Below, piece after piece: positions 24,464 through 32,807 of a stretch of DNA of 64,000 bases; position 1 is the first letter of the stretch; each line of letters starts with the position of its first letter. Origin of the DNA: Clostridiaceae bacterium (GTDB lineage: Bacteria > Bacillota_A > Clostridia > Clostridiales > Clostridiaceae); the NCBI GenBank assembly GCA_029256485.1, contig JAQSXU010000004.1, positions 1-64,000 on the forward strand, in the 5' to 3' direction. A program made the position numbers and the translations under genes. The notes under the pieces were generated by a model. The model was given only the letters and a program-made list of their open reading frames with translations. It was not told the origin of the DNA and searched no databases.

Positions 24464-24886
24464 TCATTTTATTTTTTCTAATAATATAAGATAATCGTTT
24501 TGCAATATTTCATGCTTGTCCAAAAGATTTTCATATTCTATTAGTGTATCATCGTATTTATCTAATAATATTAAATATTTGTTTTGTAATTCGATATATT
24601 CATCTAATAAATTTATTTGCTTATCCAACAATCCTACATATTTACCTCGATATTCATTAGCTTTTTCAATATGCTTAGTTGATTCATCAACAAAAACATT
24701 AAGACATAAGATTATAATAATTAATAAAAAATACATATATAAGCATTTTTGATTAATCATTTTTTTACTAATCAATAAGCTTTCACCAGGCATATAAAAT
24801 AGTGTTTTGATATACATGTATCCTGCAACTATTAAAAGACAAAGCAAAAGTAGATAAATTGTTCCAAGTGTATATAAATCGGTCAA
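24464..24886 (-). CDS. Membrane protein with coiled-coil tail
   Basis: 140 residues from TTG 24886, AAAGGAG RBS. Two membrane helices (TIYLLLLCLLIVAGYMYIKT and LYMYFLLIIIILCLNVFV) precede a long heptad region made of repeated LLDK/LQN units (QINLLDEYIELQNKYLILLD). It resembles the 22504 protein in plan but not in sequence. Confidence 0.75.
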   Translation of the reverse strand: MTDLYTLGTIYLLLLCLLIVAGYMYIKTLFYMPGESLLISKKMINQKCLYMYFLLIIIILCLNVFVDESTKHIEKANEYRGKYVGLLDKQINLLDEYIELQNKYLILLDKYDDTLIEYENLLDKHEILQNDYLILLEKIK

Positions 24887-25008
24887 TATAATTTCTCCTT
24901 TCTTTATAAATTTATAAGTTGTTAAAATATATATTAAATTATATAAAATTAGTAAATTTTAAATAAATCTGGTGTAACACAGAATAATATAAAATTTTGA
25001 TTTCTTCA

Positions 25009-25037
25009 TTGACTAAAGTCAACAACGATGATATAAT
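25009..25037 (+). promoter_or_regulatory. Promoter with perfect palindromic -35 (DUF4317 gene)
   Basis: TTGACT (25009-25014), 17 bp, TATAAT (25032-25037). The -35 is the left arm of TTGACTAAAGTCAA (25009-25022), so a bound protein would occlude RNA polymerase. Confidence 0.82.
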
Positions 25038-25066
25038 GTATTTAATACATAAACGGAGGAATTATA

Positions 25067-26230
25067 ATGAATAAAAAAGACATATCTGCTATAAAGAAAG
25101 AATTTAAACCTGATAACTTACTATTAAATATTAAACAAATCTATAATGTATATCTTAAATGTGACAATAAGGAAATAGTACATACTGAAAACAATATGTT
25201 TGATAGATTAGGGGAAACAGAGCAGGAGCTTTACTATAAGAATTTTAAGAAGCTATTAACAGGTACACTTGATTCGAAGGTTTTCGAACTTGAATTTATT
25301 AATAGCGGAAACAATGATAACCAAACTATGCTACATAATATATTAAAAACTCAAAAATCTGACGATTTTAAAGCAAATGCAGATAAAGTAGTTGAAAAAA
25401 TAGCTGGTAATTTTAACTGGGAAACAGATATTGTTATTAATTTTATTAAAGCCGAATATCTAAAACCAATAGAATACAATAAAGACGATGAATCTGGAAA
25501 TGATGATAATGTATATAAATTTGATTTCATAATGTGCAGTCTAAATAAAATTGATATGGCTAAAAAAGCATTAAAATTTGACCACAAAACTCAAACATTT
25601 AAAGCAACTTCTGGATTTGACACAATTATAAATATTAGTTCACCTTTAGACGGATTTATGTATCCAACATTTAATGATAACTCTGCAGACGCAAATAAGG
25701 TCATTTATTATACCTCGAAAGCTGATAGAAAGAATGAGAATTTTGTGGAAAACATACTATCCTGTGTAAACACTCTTACAGCAAGAGAAGAAAAAGAAAA
25801 ATTTGAAAACATTTTAAGTTCATTAGTGAAAGAGAAAATGTCACCTGATACAATGCAACAAGTATATGAACAAATAAATAACAAAATGGAATACAATGAC
25901 GCTAATGACAACAGCGAACCATTAAAGTTAGGAATCCCAGATATAGAAAAAGTGTTAGTTGAAAGTGGAATAAAAGATACCGAAGACTTATCTAAAATAT
26001 TTAATGATATAGCAGGAAGTAGTTACAAATTTAAAGCTTCAAATATAATTCCAAACTATCATTCAAAGTCAATTAATATTAATAGTGATAAAGCGAATAT
26101 TTCAATTAGTCCTAAAGATTTAGGTTCAATAAAGCAAGTATTGGATAAGCGTGGTAGAAAATGTTTATTAATCGAAATAGATGACAGTGTGATAATCAAT
26201 GGGATAGCACTTACTACCGAAAGATTATAG
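25067..26230 (+). CDS. DUF4317 family protein
   Basis: 387 residues. It opens MNKKDISAIKKEFKPDNLLL and carries the DUF4317 pattern: SGTL-like LLTGTLDSKVFELEF, VYKFDFIMCSLNKIDMAK, then GFMYPTFNDNSADANKVIYY. DUF4317 is a soluble family of unknown function common in clostridia and bacilli. The promoter contains the perfect shared palindrome, placing it in the same putative regulon as the RNA-repair and helicase genes. GGAGG RBS; single-gene unit ended by a hairpin. Confidence 0.88.
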   Translation: MNKKDISAIKKEFKPDNLLLNIKQIYNVYLKCDNKEIVHTENNMFDRLGETEQELYYKNFKKLLTGTLDSKVFELEFINSGNNDNQTMLHNILKTQKSDDFKANADKVVEKIAGNFNWETDIVINFIKAEYLKPIEYNKDDESGNDDNVYKFDFIMCSLNKIDMAKKALKFDHKTQTFKATSGFDTIINISSPLDGFMYPTFNDNSADANKVIYYTSKADRKNENFVENILSCVNTLTAREEKEKFENILSSLVKEKMSPDTMQQVYEQINNKMEYNDANDNSEPLKLGIPDIEKVLVESGIKDTEDLSKIFNDIAGSSYKFKASNIIPNYHSKSININSDKANISISPKDLGSIKQVLDKRGRKCLLIEIDDSVIINGIALTTERL

Positions 26231-26276
26231 CGATTCTATATAGTTTAATACTATAGAATATTAAAATAGTGAAATA

Positions 26277-26299
26277 GCAGGGGAAACCTTGCTTTTTTT
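26277..26299 (+). terminator. Terminator of the DUF4317 gene
   Basis: AGCAGG / CCTTGCT hairpin with seven T; its T-run overlaps the next -35. A second inverted repeat with arms ATTCTATA / TATAGAAT lies at 26234-26260. Confidence 0.7.
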
Positions 26300-26326
26300 G
26301 TCAGATTGTACTATTATATATATAAT
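26298..26326 (+). promoter_or_regulatory. Promoter of the 26346 gene
   Basis: TTGTCA (26298-26303), 17 bp, TATAAT (26321-26326), 14 bp before a GGAGGG RBS region. Confidence 0.7.
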
Positions 26327-26345
26327 GGTAAATTAGGAGGGTAAC

Positions 26346-27347
26346 ATGAAGAATATCTTTAATGAAGATATATATGAATTACCTATAACTGAATTTTTTA
26401 AAGAAATTAAATATTTAAAGTTACACAGAATATCTAAATCCTTTTGGATTAAGAAAAAAAGTAAAGAACATTCTGTCAAAATAATAAAAGCTTTATATGA
26501 AGATATATTAAATTGGTCAGATGAAGAAATTATTAACAACACAAAATTTAGTCTTTTTAATAAATATGGATTAGAAGAAATGATTAAATATGTTTATAAT
26601 AATTCCTTATATGAAGCTATAAATACAGCATATCCAGGTAGATTTAAAATATGGGAAGTATCAGTCGTTCCTAAGAATTATTGGATTTTAGAGAATGGAA
26701 TAGAGGCAACTAAATGGCTTATGGAAGAAAAACTTAATTGGTTTAATTCTAATGAAAAAATTAAACCTACTGTTAGTATATTTGTCAAATATAAATTAGG
26801 GGGTATGTTGCAACTTTTATTTGATAGCTCTCCATATCAAGCGATAAATACCGCATATCCTAAAATGTTTGAACCTTGGGAATTAGGCAATGTTCCGTTA
26901 AAATATTGGACAATGGAAAATGGGATTAATTCTACAAAATGGCTTTTAGAAGTGAAGCTTGATTGGTTTAGTAATAAAAATATTGAAATAAAAAAAGAAA
27001 CATTTGAAAAGTATGGATTGGTTGGTATGCTTGATAAGCTATTTAAAGGTTCTACATATGATTGTTTAAATACTGCTTATCCAAACTTATTTAAGCCTTG
27101 GGAATTATGTTCTGTTCCCAAAAAATATTGGACAAAAGGAAATGCTATAAATGCAACTAAATGGTTAATAGAATGTAAACTTAAATGGTCTAATGAAGAA
27201 GTTATCTTAAAACTAAGAAAACAAACTTTTATGAATAATGGTTTGTCTGGTATGCTTGCCAAAGTATATAATTATTCTCCTTATGAAGCTATTAATACAG
27301 CTTATCCTGGAAGGTTTAATAAAAACGATTTTAATACAAAACATTAA
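26346..27347 (+). CDS. Four-repeat protein, DUF4046-like
   Basis: 333 residues built of an N-terminal segment and about four repeats of some 70 residues. Each repeat contains a YEAINTAYPG-type motif, then a PWEL-like turn, a VPKNYW strand and a helix such as ATKWLMEEKLNW. The pattern recalls DUF4046 proteins of Firmicutes and their phages, which have no known activity; I have not verified this. Tandem helical repeats with conserved aromatics suggest nucleic-acid or protein binding. Own promoter and terminator. Confidence 0.78.
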   Translation: MKNIFNEDIYELPITEFFKEIKYLKLHRISKSFWIKKKSKEHSVKIIKALYEDILNWSDEEIINNTKFSLFNKYGLEEMIKYVYNNSLYEAINTAYPGRFKIWEVSVVPKNYWILENGIEATKWLMEEKLNWFNSNEKIKPTVSIFVKYKLGGMLQLLFDSSPYQAINTAYPKMFEPWELGNVPLKYWTMENGINSTKWLLEVKLDWFSNKNIEIKKETFEKYGLVGMLDKLFKGSTYDCLNTAYPNLFKPWELCSVPKKYWTKGNAINATKWLIECKLKWSNEEVILKLRKQTFMNNGLSGMLAKVYNYSPYEAINTAYPGRFNKNDFNTKH

Positions 27348-27356
27348 TTTGTAAAT

Positions 27357-27386
27357 AAAAAAGCAGGAATTTACCTGCTTCTTTTA
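27357..27386 (+). terminator. Terminator of the repeat-protein gene
   Basis: AAGCAGG / CCTGCTT stem with an A-run before and a T-rich tail after. Confidence 0.82.
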
Positions 27387-27457
27387 ATTTTTATCAATAT
27401 TTGTTTTACACTATAATTCACAATTCAAACGACTTTTTAAGTTATTGTTGAGTTTAT

Positions 27458-27736
27458 TTAAAACCATGTTTTAAAAGATAGGGGGTTAAGAGATGGTCTG
27501 TATATTACAGAATCCTTTTCTACATAAACATTTCCCTTTTCTGCTAATGACTTTAAATCAGTAATTAATGAAACTAATTTAGAATAAGTACCTATGTTAA
27601 AAAATATAACTTCTTTAACATCATTAGAATTAAAAAATTCCACAATGTTATTTAAATAATTTTGAGTATCAATCGTTTCTGATACATATTTAGTCCAATC
27701 AATTTTTATCGTAACTTCCTTAATTATTCCACACAT
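27458..27736 (-). CDS. Hypothetical protein
   Basis: 92 residues; AAGGA before ATG 27736. Alpha/beta layout with VTIKIDWTKYVSETIDTQ, a KEVIFFNIGTYSKLV strand-helix, and a basic end. No motif recognised. First annotated of several minus-strand genes between 27.4 and 29.8 kb. Confidence 0.68.
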   Translation of the reverse strand: MCGIIKEVTIKIDWTKYVSETIDTQNYLNNIVEFFNSNDVKEVIFFNIGTYSKLVSLITDLKSLAEKGNVYVEKDSVIYRPSLNPLSFKTWF

Positions 27737-27814
27737 AATATCAATCCTTCCATAAATTCTATTTTATAGCACTTTTTTATCAATACTCAACAGTAAGAAA
27801 TTACCTGCTTTTTG

Positions 27815-27982
27815 TTATTTTTTAATTTCTTCAGCATCAATAAATACCATCATATTTTTTTTACTTACTGCCGAAATATCATAAAGCTTATCATTTAATC
27901 TAACCTTAATTGGTGCTTCTAATTTTGTGTTATGCAAAAGCATTAACAAATCCAATACAGTATTTTCTCTTTTTTCTTCCAT
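27815..27982 (-). CDS. Small hypothetical protein
   Basis: 55 residues (MEEKRENTVLDLLMLLHNTK, then LEAPIKVRLNDKLYDISAVS). GAGGAT lies 6 nt before ATG 27982. A helix followed by a small beta unit; no family recognised. Confidence 0.65.
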   Translation of the reverse strand: MEEKRENTVLDLLMLLHNTKLEAPIKVRLNDKLYDISAVSKKNMMVFIDAEEIKK

Positions 27983-28001
27983 TTCAATATCCTCACTATT
28001 C

Positions 28002-28385
28002 TTATATATTAAATATACTGTTACTTTTTCTCATACTATTTTCAAGATAATTCATACATTTTGGGCATAGTCTTGAGCTATCATTTAACCATAGTTTTTT
28101 TCTAAAATCAAAGCCACAACATTCGCACTGAGTACCAATGTCATAATCAATACAGTTTTTCTTGTATAAACGGTCTTCTTTGCTACCAGTAAGAAATAAT
28201 TCAATATTAGCTTCCTCACTTAGTTTTTTTCTTTTAAAATCCCATGGGAATGTCTTGTTTAATTGAATAAGTTTAATTCTATTAACTAAAAAATCAGAAG
28301 AAATCTTATTTAATGAAGCTATTTTTGAATCTCTTGTATCTTTTTGAAAGTGTCTACTTTCTGTTAAGTCAATATTGCTTTTCAC
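28002..28385 (-). CDS. Hypothetical protein with C-terminal zinc finger
   Basis: 127 residues from GTG 28385 with AGGAGG 6 nt upstream. The C-terminal part has CECCGFDF and, 19 residues on, LCPKCMNYL, a four-Cys zinc-binding set. The N-terminus is basic and helical, compatible with nucleic-acid binding. It is 19 bp upstream of the 27982 gene and likely cotranscribed. Confidence 0.72.
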   Translation of the reverse strand: MKSNIDLTESRHFQKDTRDSKIASLNKISSDFLVNRIKLIQLNKTFPWDFKRKKLSEEANIELFLTGSKEDRLYKKNCIDYDIGTQCECCGFDFRKKLWLNDSSRLCPKCMNYLENSMRKSNSIFNI

Positions 28386-28470
28386 TATTTACCTCCTAAA
28401 ACCTTATATTTCCTCTATTTTTAATATGATTAACTTAAGAGGAAGTGAAGTCTTACTAAAACTAAAAGTA

Positions 28471-28680
28471 TTAATATCTAATAATAATTCCCTTAAATTC
28501 TTCAATTATTTTGTCTTGTTGTTCAATAGTTGATTTGAGTTCATTTATTTCTTCTTGTTGTACATTAATTTCACTTTGCATTTGTTCTTTCATAAAATAT
28601 GTTTGTTCAGCTAAAGCAAAAAAACCAATGATACATACAAATATAATCGCAATTAACAACGGAATAATTAATTTTTTCAT
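28471..28680 (-). CDS. Small membrane-anchored coiled-coil protein
   Basis: 69 residues from ATG 28680 (AGGAT 7 nt upstream). One N-terminal membrane helix (LIIPLLIAIIFVCIIGFFAL) and a heptad-repeat tail (INVQQEEINELKSTIEQQDK). A 15-codon frame with an RBS overlaps the stop of the upstream 28738 gene, but I do not annotate it. Confidence 0.72.
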   Translation of the reverse strand: MKKLIIPLLIAIIFVCIIGFFALAEQTYFMKEQMQSEINVQQEEINELKSTIEQQDKIIEEFKGIIIRY

Positions 28681-28737
28681 ATGTCCCATCCTATATACTT
28701 CTTATTTGTCCTATTTTTATTTCCATAATATCATCCA

Positions 28738-29514
28738 TTATTTATCTCCTAAAAATGTTCTTATTTTGCTAAAGAAACCTGTTTTTTTAGGACTGTTATT
28801 ATTAATAACGAAAACATCATTTTTCCCATTTTTTCTTTCCAAAGTTTCTAATTGTTGTTTTAATTCCTCAATTGTTGTTGGAGTGCTGATTGTTCTGGTA
28901 ACATCTTTACCTTTTTTCTTCTTAATTTCAGTCACCATTTTATCAAGCGTCAAATCACAGTATTCGTCAATCCAATCGCCTAAGAAATAAAACCTATCAA
29001 TTAATGTTCTGCTTTTTTCATCTCTGAATGTGCCGAATAGTATAGGGTCTTTATCCCTTCTTATTTTCTCAACTCTTTTTTCTTCCTTACCAGTATAATC
29101 TGTATAAAGAACATAAAGCTGAGTAAATTCATCTTTGACCTTTTCAATTATTTCAACTATTTCATCAGGAATTTCTCTTTCGTAATTCTCTAACTCAATA
29201 ATTTTAACAGCATTATTGGCAATATTATCAATATACTCTTCAATATCGTCTCTGTAGACAAAAGTATTAATACCCATCTTAACTATGTTTCTTTCTTTTT
29301 CAATAGTCTCTAAATGAAACATTAATTTACGAAGTCCTGATACTTGTCCAGTAGTTGTATACTTTTTAGCAAGAGTTAAACAATTATCATAAATTGATAA
29401 CAATTCTTCATCTGTTATTTGTTGCTTTCTACCTTTTACATTATCAAAGTACTCTGTAGGTGTTAGTTCCTTTTTATTTTTTTCCATGATTAGTTCCTTT
29501 TGATTGTTTTCCAT
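28738..29514 (-). CDS. Hypothetical helical protein with FSKIRT tail
   Basis: 258 residues, GGAGA RBS before ATG 29514. Mostly helical and charged, no membrane segment. A coiled-coil-like stretch (TIEELKQQLETLERKNGKN) precedes a basic C-terminus ending TGFFSKIRTFLGDK. The same terminal motif closes the adjacent 29544 protein, suggesting a shared binding or membrane-peripheral tag. Function unknown. Confidence 0.75.
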   Translation of the reverse strand: MENNQKELIMEKNKKELTPTEYFDNVKGRKQQITDEELLSIYDNCLTLAKKYTTTGQVSGLRKLMFHLETIEKERNIVKMGINTFVYRDDIEEYIDNIANNAVKIIELENYEREIPDEIVEIIEKVKDEFTQLYVLYTDYTGKEEKRVEKIRRDKDPILFGTFRDEKSRTLIDRFYFLGDWIDEYCDLTLDKMVTEIKKKKGKDVTRTISTPTTIEELKQQLETLERKNGKNDVFVINNNSPKKTGFFSKIRTFLGDK

Positions 29515-29543
29515 GATTATCTCCTTTTGTATTCGTAAATTTT

Positions 29544-29741
29544 TTAATTAAACAATGTCCTTATTTTTGAAAACAAACTCTTTTTCTCAGGCTTTTCTGG
29601 TACAATGAATCCATCTTCTTTACATTCCATAATGTATTCAAGTTCTTCTAATTCCTTCATTGAGAAATGTCTAACTGATTCTTCATTATTAGTTTTGCTT
29701 TGAGTTGATTTCTTTTTAAATTTTTCCACTATTGATTTCAT
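29544..29741 (-). CDS. Small hypothetical protein with FSKIRT tail
   Basis: 65 residues, AAGGAG RBS. Basic N-terminus (MKSIVEKFKKKSTQSKT), an acidic middle with MKELEELEYIMECKEDG, and the tail KKSLFSKIRTLFN that matches the end of the neighbouring 28738 protein. First gene of the minus-strand run. Confidence 0.7.
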   Translation of the reverse strand: MKSIVEKFKKKSTQSKTNNEESVRHFSMKELEELEYIMECKEDGFIVPEKPEKKSLFSKIRTLFN

Positions 29742-29842
29742 AAAATACTCCTTCTAATTGTCATTTGTTATGAACCTAATATATAAATTTATATATTATA
29801 TGTAATTATCAGATATTTATATTACTCTAATGTAAAGTAAAA

Positions 29843-29871
29843 TTGACAAAAAGAAATAATTATGATATAAT
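29843..29871 (+). promoter_or_regulatory. Upstream promoter of the Hen1/ligase operon
   Basis: Consensus TTGACA (29843-29848), 17 bp, TATAAT (29866-29871). It has no palindrome, so it may give basal expression. Confidence 0.78.
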
Positions 29872-29929
29872 GGAATTAATAGAAGTTACATAAATTTTAA
29901 TAGTCTATAAAATTATTATAATATCGAAA

Positions 29930-29959
29930 CAGACTAAAGTCAACAAAGATTATTATAAT
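29930..29959 (+). promoter_or_regulatory. Operator-type promoter of the Hen1/ligase operon
   Basis: CAGACT (29930-29935), 18 bp, TATAAT (29954-29959). The motif CAGACTAAAGTCAA keeps the right arm of the shared palindrome and most of the left arm. Confidence 0.68.
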
Positions 29960-29980
29960 GACAATAAACAGGAGGAAATT

Positions 29981-31525
29981 ATGTTTTTAAAGATAAACGC
30001 AAAGGGTAATAATGCGAATTTATTAAGTTACGTATATGGTAAAAATCCTAACAAAGTATTTGTGAATAGTGAAAGAGCTGTAGCTGTAGATGTAGATTAT
30101 AAAATAAAAGACTTATTAAAAAATGGAGAGGTCTCATTAAATATAAAGACATTATCAAAGGATTTAATTAAATTATTAAAAAAAGATAGAGTTATTAATG
30201 AAAAACTTGAAGTAATAAATGAGAACACGCAGGTAAAATATATCACGTCAAATGGTGAATTAATAAGAAAAAAAGTAGGAGAGATAATTGATACATTTTT
30301 CTTTTATAAAAAATATACTGAAACTGAGGTTGAGGCAGTTTTGTACTCATTACCAGATACATTAGCATTTGCTAAAGATTTCAATGGATATGTAAACGAA
30401 AAAGAGTATCTTGCTACTTCGGTATTTCAAAAAGAAATAATGAATGTATTAAACACTTCATTGAATAAAGAAGGCGACATCTATGAAAATGAGTATGATA
30501 TTCAATTAGAAGTAGGACCATTTAAACCAAAACTAACTAATGAAAATATAATAAAGATGTATGAAGAACTTGGGTATAAAGTTGCGATAGAAGAATTTAA
30601 TGAACCTGTTTCTTTTACTTCAAGAAGAAAAGAAATTTGTTTTATCAAATTAGAGAAAACAGGAAAGGTGAGAGATATATTAAGAGAACTCATTGTAACT
30701 ATTACCGCAATAGATAATTTCAGGCATTTTAAACCAGAAAAACAGGATTTAGAAAAATTTAAAAGATATACTGAAGGCTGGCTTGATACTCATTCAATGA
30801 GAAAAGTAATTACTCAAAGATATTTGTCATATTCTACTTATGCAACAGAGCTATTAAATGAAATAGAGGAGAAAAATAAACAAATAAATCAAATTAATAA
30901 CGAGATAGAAATAGAAGAAGTTGTAGATAAAGGATATGGAGAAAATGGATTAAAGTTAAATACTTTAAGATTAATTAAGGTAAAAGAAGCAATTTTAGAA
31001 ACAAAATGCAAAAAAGTTCTGGATTTTGGTTGTGGCGAAGGAAATTTGATTGATAAATTAGTATATGAAAATTTAGAAATTACAGGTGTTGATTCTAATG
31101 CTGATATAATCTATAAAGCTAAGAATAGATTTAGGGGTAATAAATTTAACAACATAACACTATTGCAAAGCTCTCTGTATTATAGAGATTCAAGATTAAA
31201 GGGATTTGATACAATAGTTCTTTGTGAAGTAATTGAGCATAATGAACTTGAAAGAATACCAGGAATTATTGACAATGTAATGTATCTTGAACCAAAGAAC
31301 TTAATAATTTCAACACCAAATATAGAATTTAACAAATTCTTTAATAGTTCTAATAGGTTAAGACATTATGACCATAGATTTGAATTTACTAAAAATGAAT
31401 TCATGAGTTTCTGTGAAAATATTAGTAAAACTTATGGATATGACTATAAGGTTTCTTCTTTCGGAAAGGTTATTGATGATATACAACCGACTATGATGGC
31501 AGTATTTACAAAGTTAAATATATAA
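29981..31525 (+). CDS. hen1: Hen1: 3'-terminal RNA ribose 2'-O-methyltransferase
   Basis: 514 residues. The C-terminal methyltransferase (about 335-510) has the SAM motif DFGCGEG (348-354), the metal set E416-x2-E419-H420 (CEVIEHNEL) and H465 in RHYDHRFE, the same order as in characterised bacterial Hen1. The N-terminal ~300 residues correspond to the bacterial Hen1 extension that contacts and stimulates the Pnkp ligase, though sequence identity looks low. Hen1 methylates the 2'-OH at the 3' end of cleaved RNA before sealing, so the repaired site resists recutting by ribotoxins. AGGAGG RBS; the ligase gene follows after 26 bp. Two promoters precede it. Confidence 0.95.
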   Translation: MFLKINAKGNNANLLSYVYGKNPNKVFVNSERAVAVDVDYKIKDLLKNGEVSLNIKTLSKDLIKLLKKDRVINEKLEVINENTQVKYITSNGELIRKKVGEIIDTFFFYKKYTETEVEAVLYSLPDTLAFAKDFNGYVNEKEYLATSVFQKEIMNVLNTSLNKEGDIYENEYDIQLEVGPFKPKLTNENIIKMYEELGYKVAIEEFNEPVSFTSRRKEICFIKLEKTGKVRDILRELIVTITAIDNFRHFKPEKQDLEKFKRYTEGWLDTHSMRKVITQRYLSYSTYATELLNEIEEKNKQINQINNEIEIEEVVDKGYGENGLKLNTLRLIKVKEAILETKCKKVLDFGCGEGNLIDKLVYENLEITGVDSNADIIYKAKNRFRGNKFNNITLLQSSLYYRDSRLKGFDTIVLCEVIEHNELERIPGIIDNVMYLEPKNLIISTPNIEFNKFFNSSNRLRHYDHRFEFTKNEFMSFCENISKTYGYDYKVSSFGKVIDDIQPTMMAVFTKLNI

Positions 31526-31551
31526 AATATCAGGTATTTGGAGGATAAATA

Positions 31552-32790
31552 ATGTTAAATAATAGATTTAAAGCTGTTGATATAGCTAAATATATAAATG
31601 GGTTTAACATAGCAGTTGATAATAGAGAAATAAATATACACCCTAAAAATGTGCAATCAGCACTTGATGAAATAAGTTTTAGGTTAATGCCTACGAATGT
31701 ATTACCATATATTCCACCAACAATTAGCCCATGCAGAACTTCTAAAAATATAGATTTTCTTGAACATCCTATAGAGGCAATTGAAGAATATAAATCTCTT
31801 GGAGCTAAAAGATTAATTGCTGAATTAAAACATATGGGAAGCAGAAGCACTATTATTGTTTTTAAAGATAAAGAAAAAGCAATAGAGTTTACTAACCAAC
31901 AAGAAGAAGTAATTATCTATTCAAGAACAGGCAAGAAATTCTTCAATGAAAAAGAAAATGAAACTATATCATTAAGGATTAAAGCTATTTTAAATAGTAT
32001 TGATTATTTTAATAGGTTTGATACTGGGTTTGTAATAATAGACGCTGAAATTCTTCCATGGAATGCTAAAGGTGAAGGATTACTTTTTAATCAATATCTA
32101 CCTGTACTTGATAGTGCATTAGCTTTAAACACTAAATTATATGAAAACTTAAAAGATACTCCTATAATTAAAGAAGAAATGCTTAAAGAAGTAGAAAATA
32201 ATCTTACAAACATAAATAAATATAAACAACAATTAGAGAACTATTGCTGGGATACAAATATTGAAAATATAAAAATTGCACCTTTTCATTTATTAGCACA
32301 TGAAGGAAAAACATTTTTTGACAAAGAGCATGAATGGCACTTAAATCACTTTAATATGTTTGCTGAAAATGAAGATAACTTATTTATTAAAACACCATAT
32401 GTGCTTATAGACCTTACCAAAGAAGAAAGCATAAGTAATTCAATAAAATTTTGGGATGAATTAACTTCTAAAGGGTATGAGGGATTTATATTAAAGACAG
32501 AATATTTTCTCGAACATAATGACCAGGGTGAATTAATCCTTCCTATGATGAAAGTAAGGGGTAAGGATTATTTAAGGATTATATATGGAATTAACTATGA
32601 CAACCCTACAGTAATAGCAAAATTAAAAAATAGAAGCTTAAGCAGAAAAAGGTCATTACATTATAGGGAATTGCTTCTTGGCGTAGAGGCTTTAAAACGA
32701 TTTTCAAATGGTGAAGATTTTCAAACGTGGCATGAGTATATACTTACTATTTTATGTATGACAAATGAAGTTGTTGACCATAGATTATAG
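31552..32790 (+). CDS. Stand-alone Pnkp-type RNA ligase
   Basis: 412 residues corresponding to the ligase third of bacterial Pnkp. Landmarks are YIPPTISPCRTS, motif I AELKHMGSR (adenylated Lys 93), IDAEILPWNAKGEGLLF, EGFILKTEY, KVRGKDYLRIIYG and the C-terminal SRKRSLHYRELLLGVEAL with a closing VVDHRL. In typical Pnkp these residues follow kinase and phosphatase domains, which are absent here and not elsewhere in the window, so end-healing must come from another gene. It seals RNA after Hen1 modification. GGAGG RBS. A degenerate second copy of its 3' end lies at 33505-33661. Confidence 0.95.
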   Translation: MLNNRFKAVDIAKYINGFNIAVDNREINIHPKNVQSALDEISFRLMPTNVLPYIPPTISPCRTSKNIDFLEHPIEAIEEYKSLGAKRLIAELKHMGSRSTIIVFKDKEKAIEFTNQQEEVIIYSRTGKKFFNEKENETISLRIKAILNSIDYFNRFDTGFVIIDAEILPWNAKGEGLLFNQYLPVLDSALALNTKLYENLKDTPIIKEEMLKEVENNLTNINKYKQQLENYCWDTNIENIKIAPFHLLAHEGKTFFDKEHEWHLNHFNMFAENEDNLFIKTPYVLIDLTKEESISNSIKFWDELTSKGYEGFILKTEYFLEHNDQGELILPMMKVRGKDYLRIIYGINYDNPTVIAKLKNRSLSRKRSLHYRELLLGVEALKRFSNGEDFQTWHEYILTILCMTNEVVDHRL

Positions 32791-32807
32791 AGTGAGGAGT
32801 GAATAAT

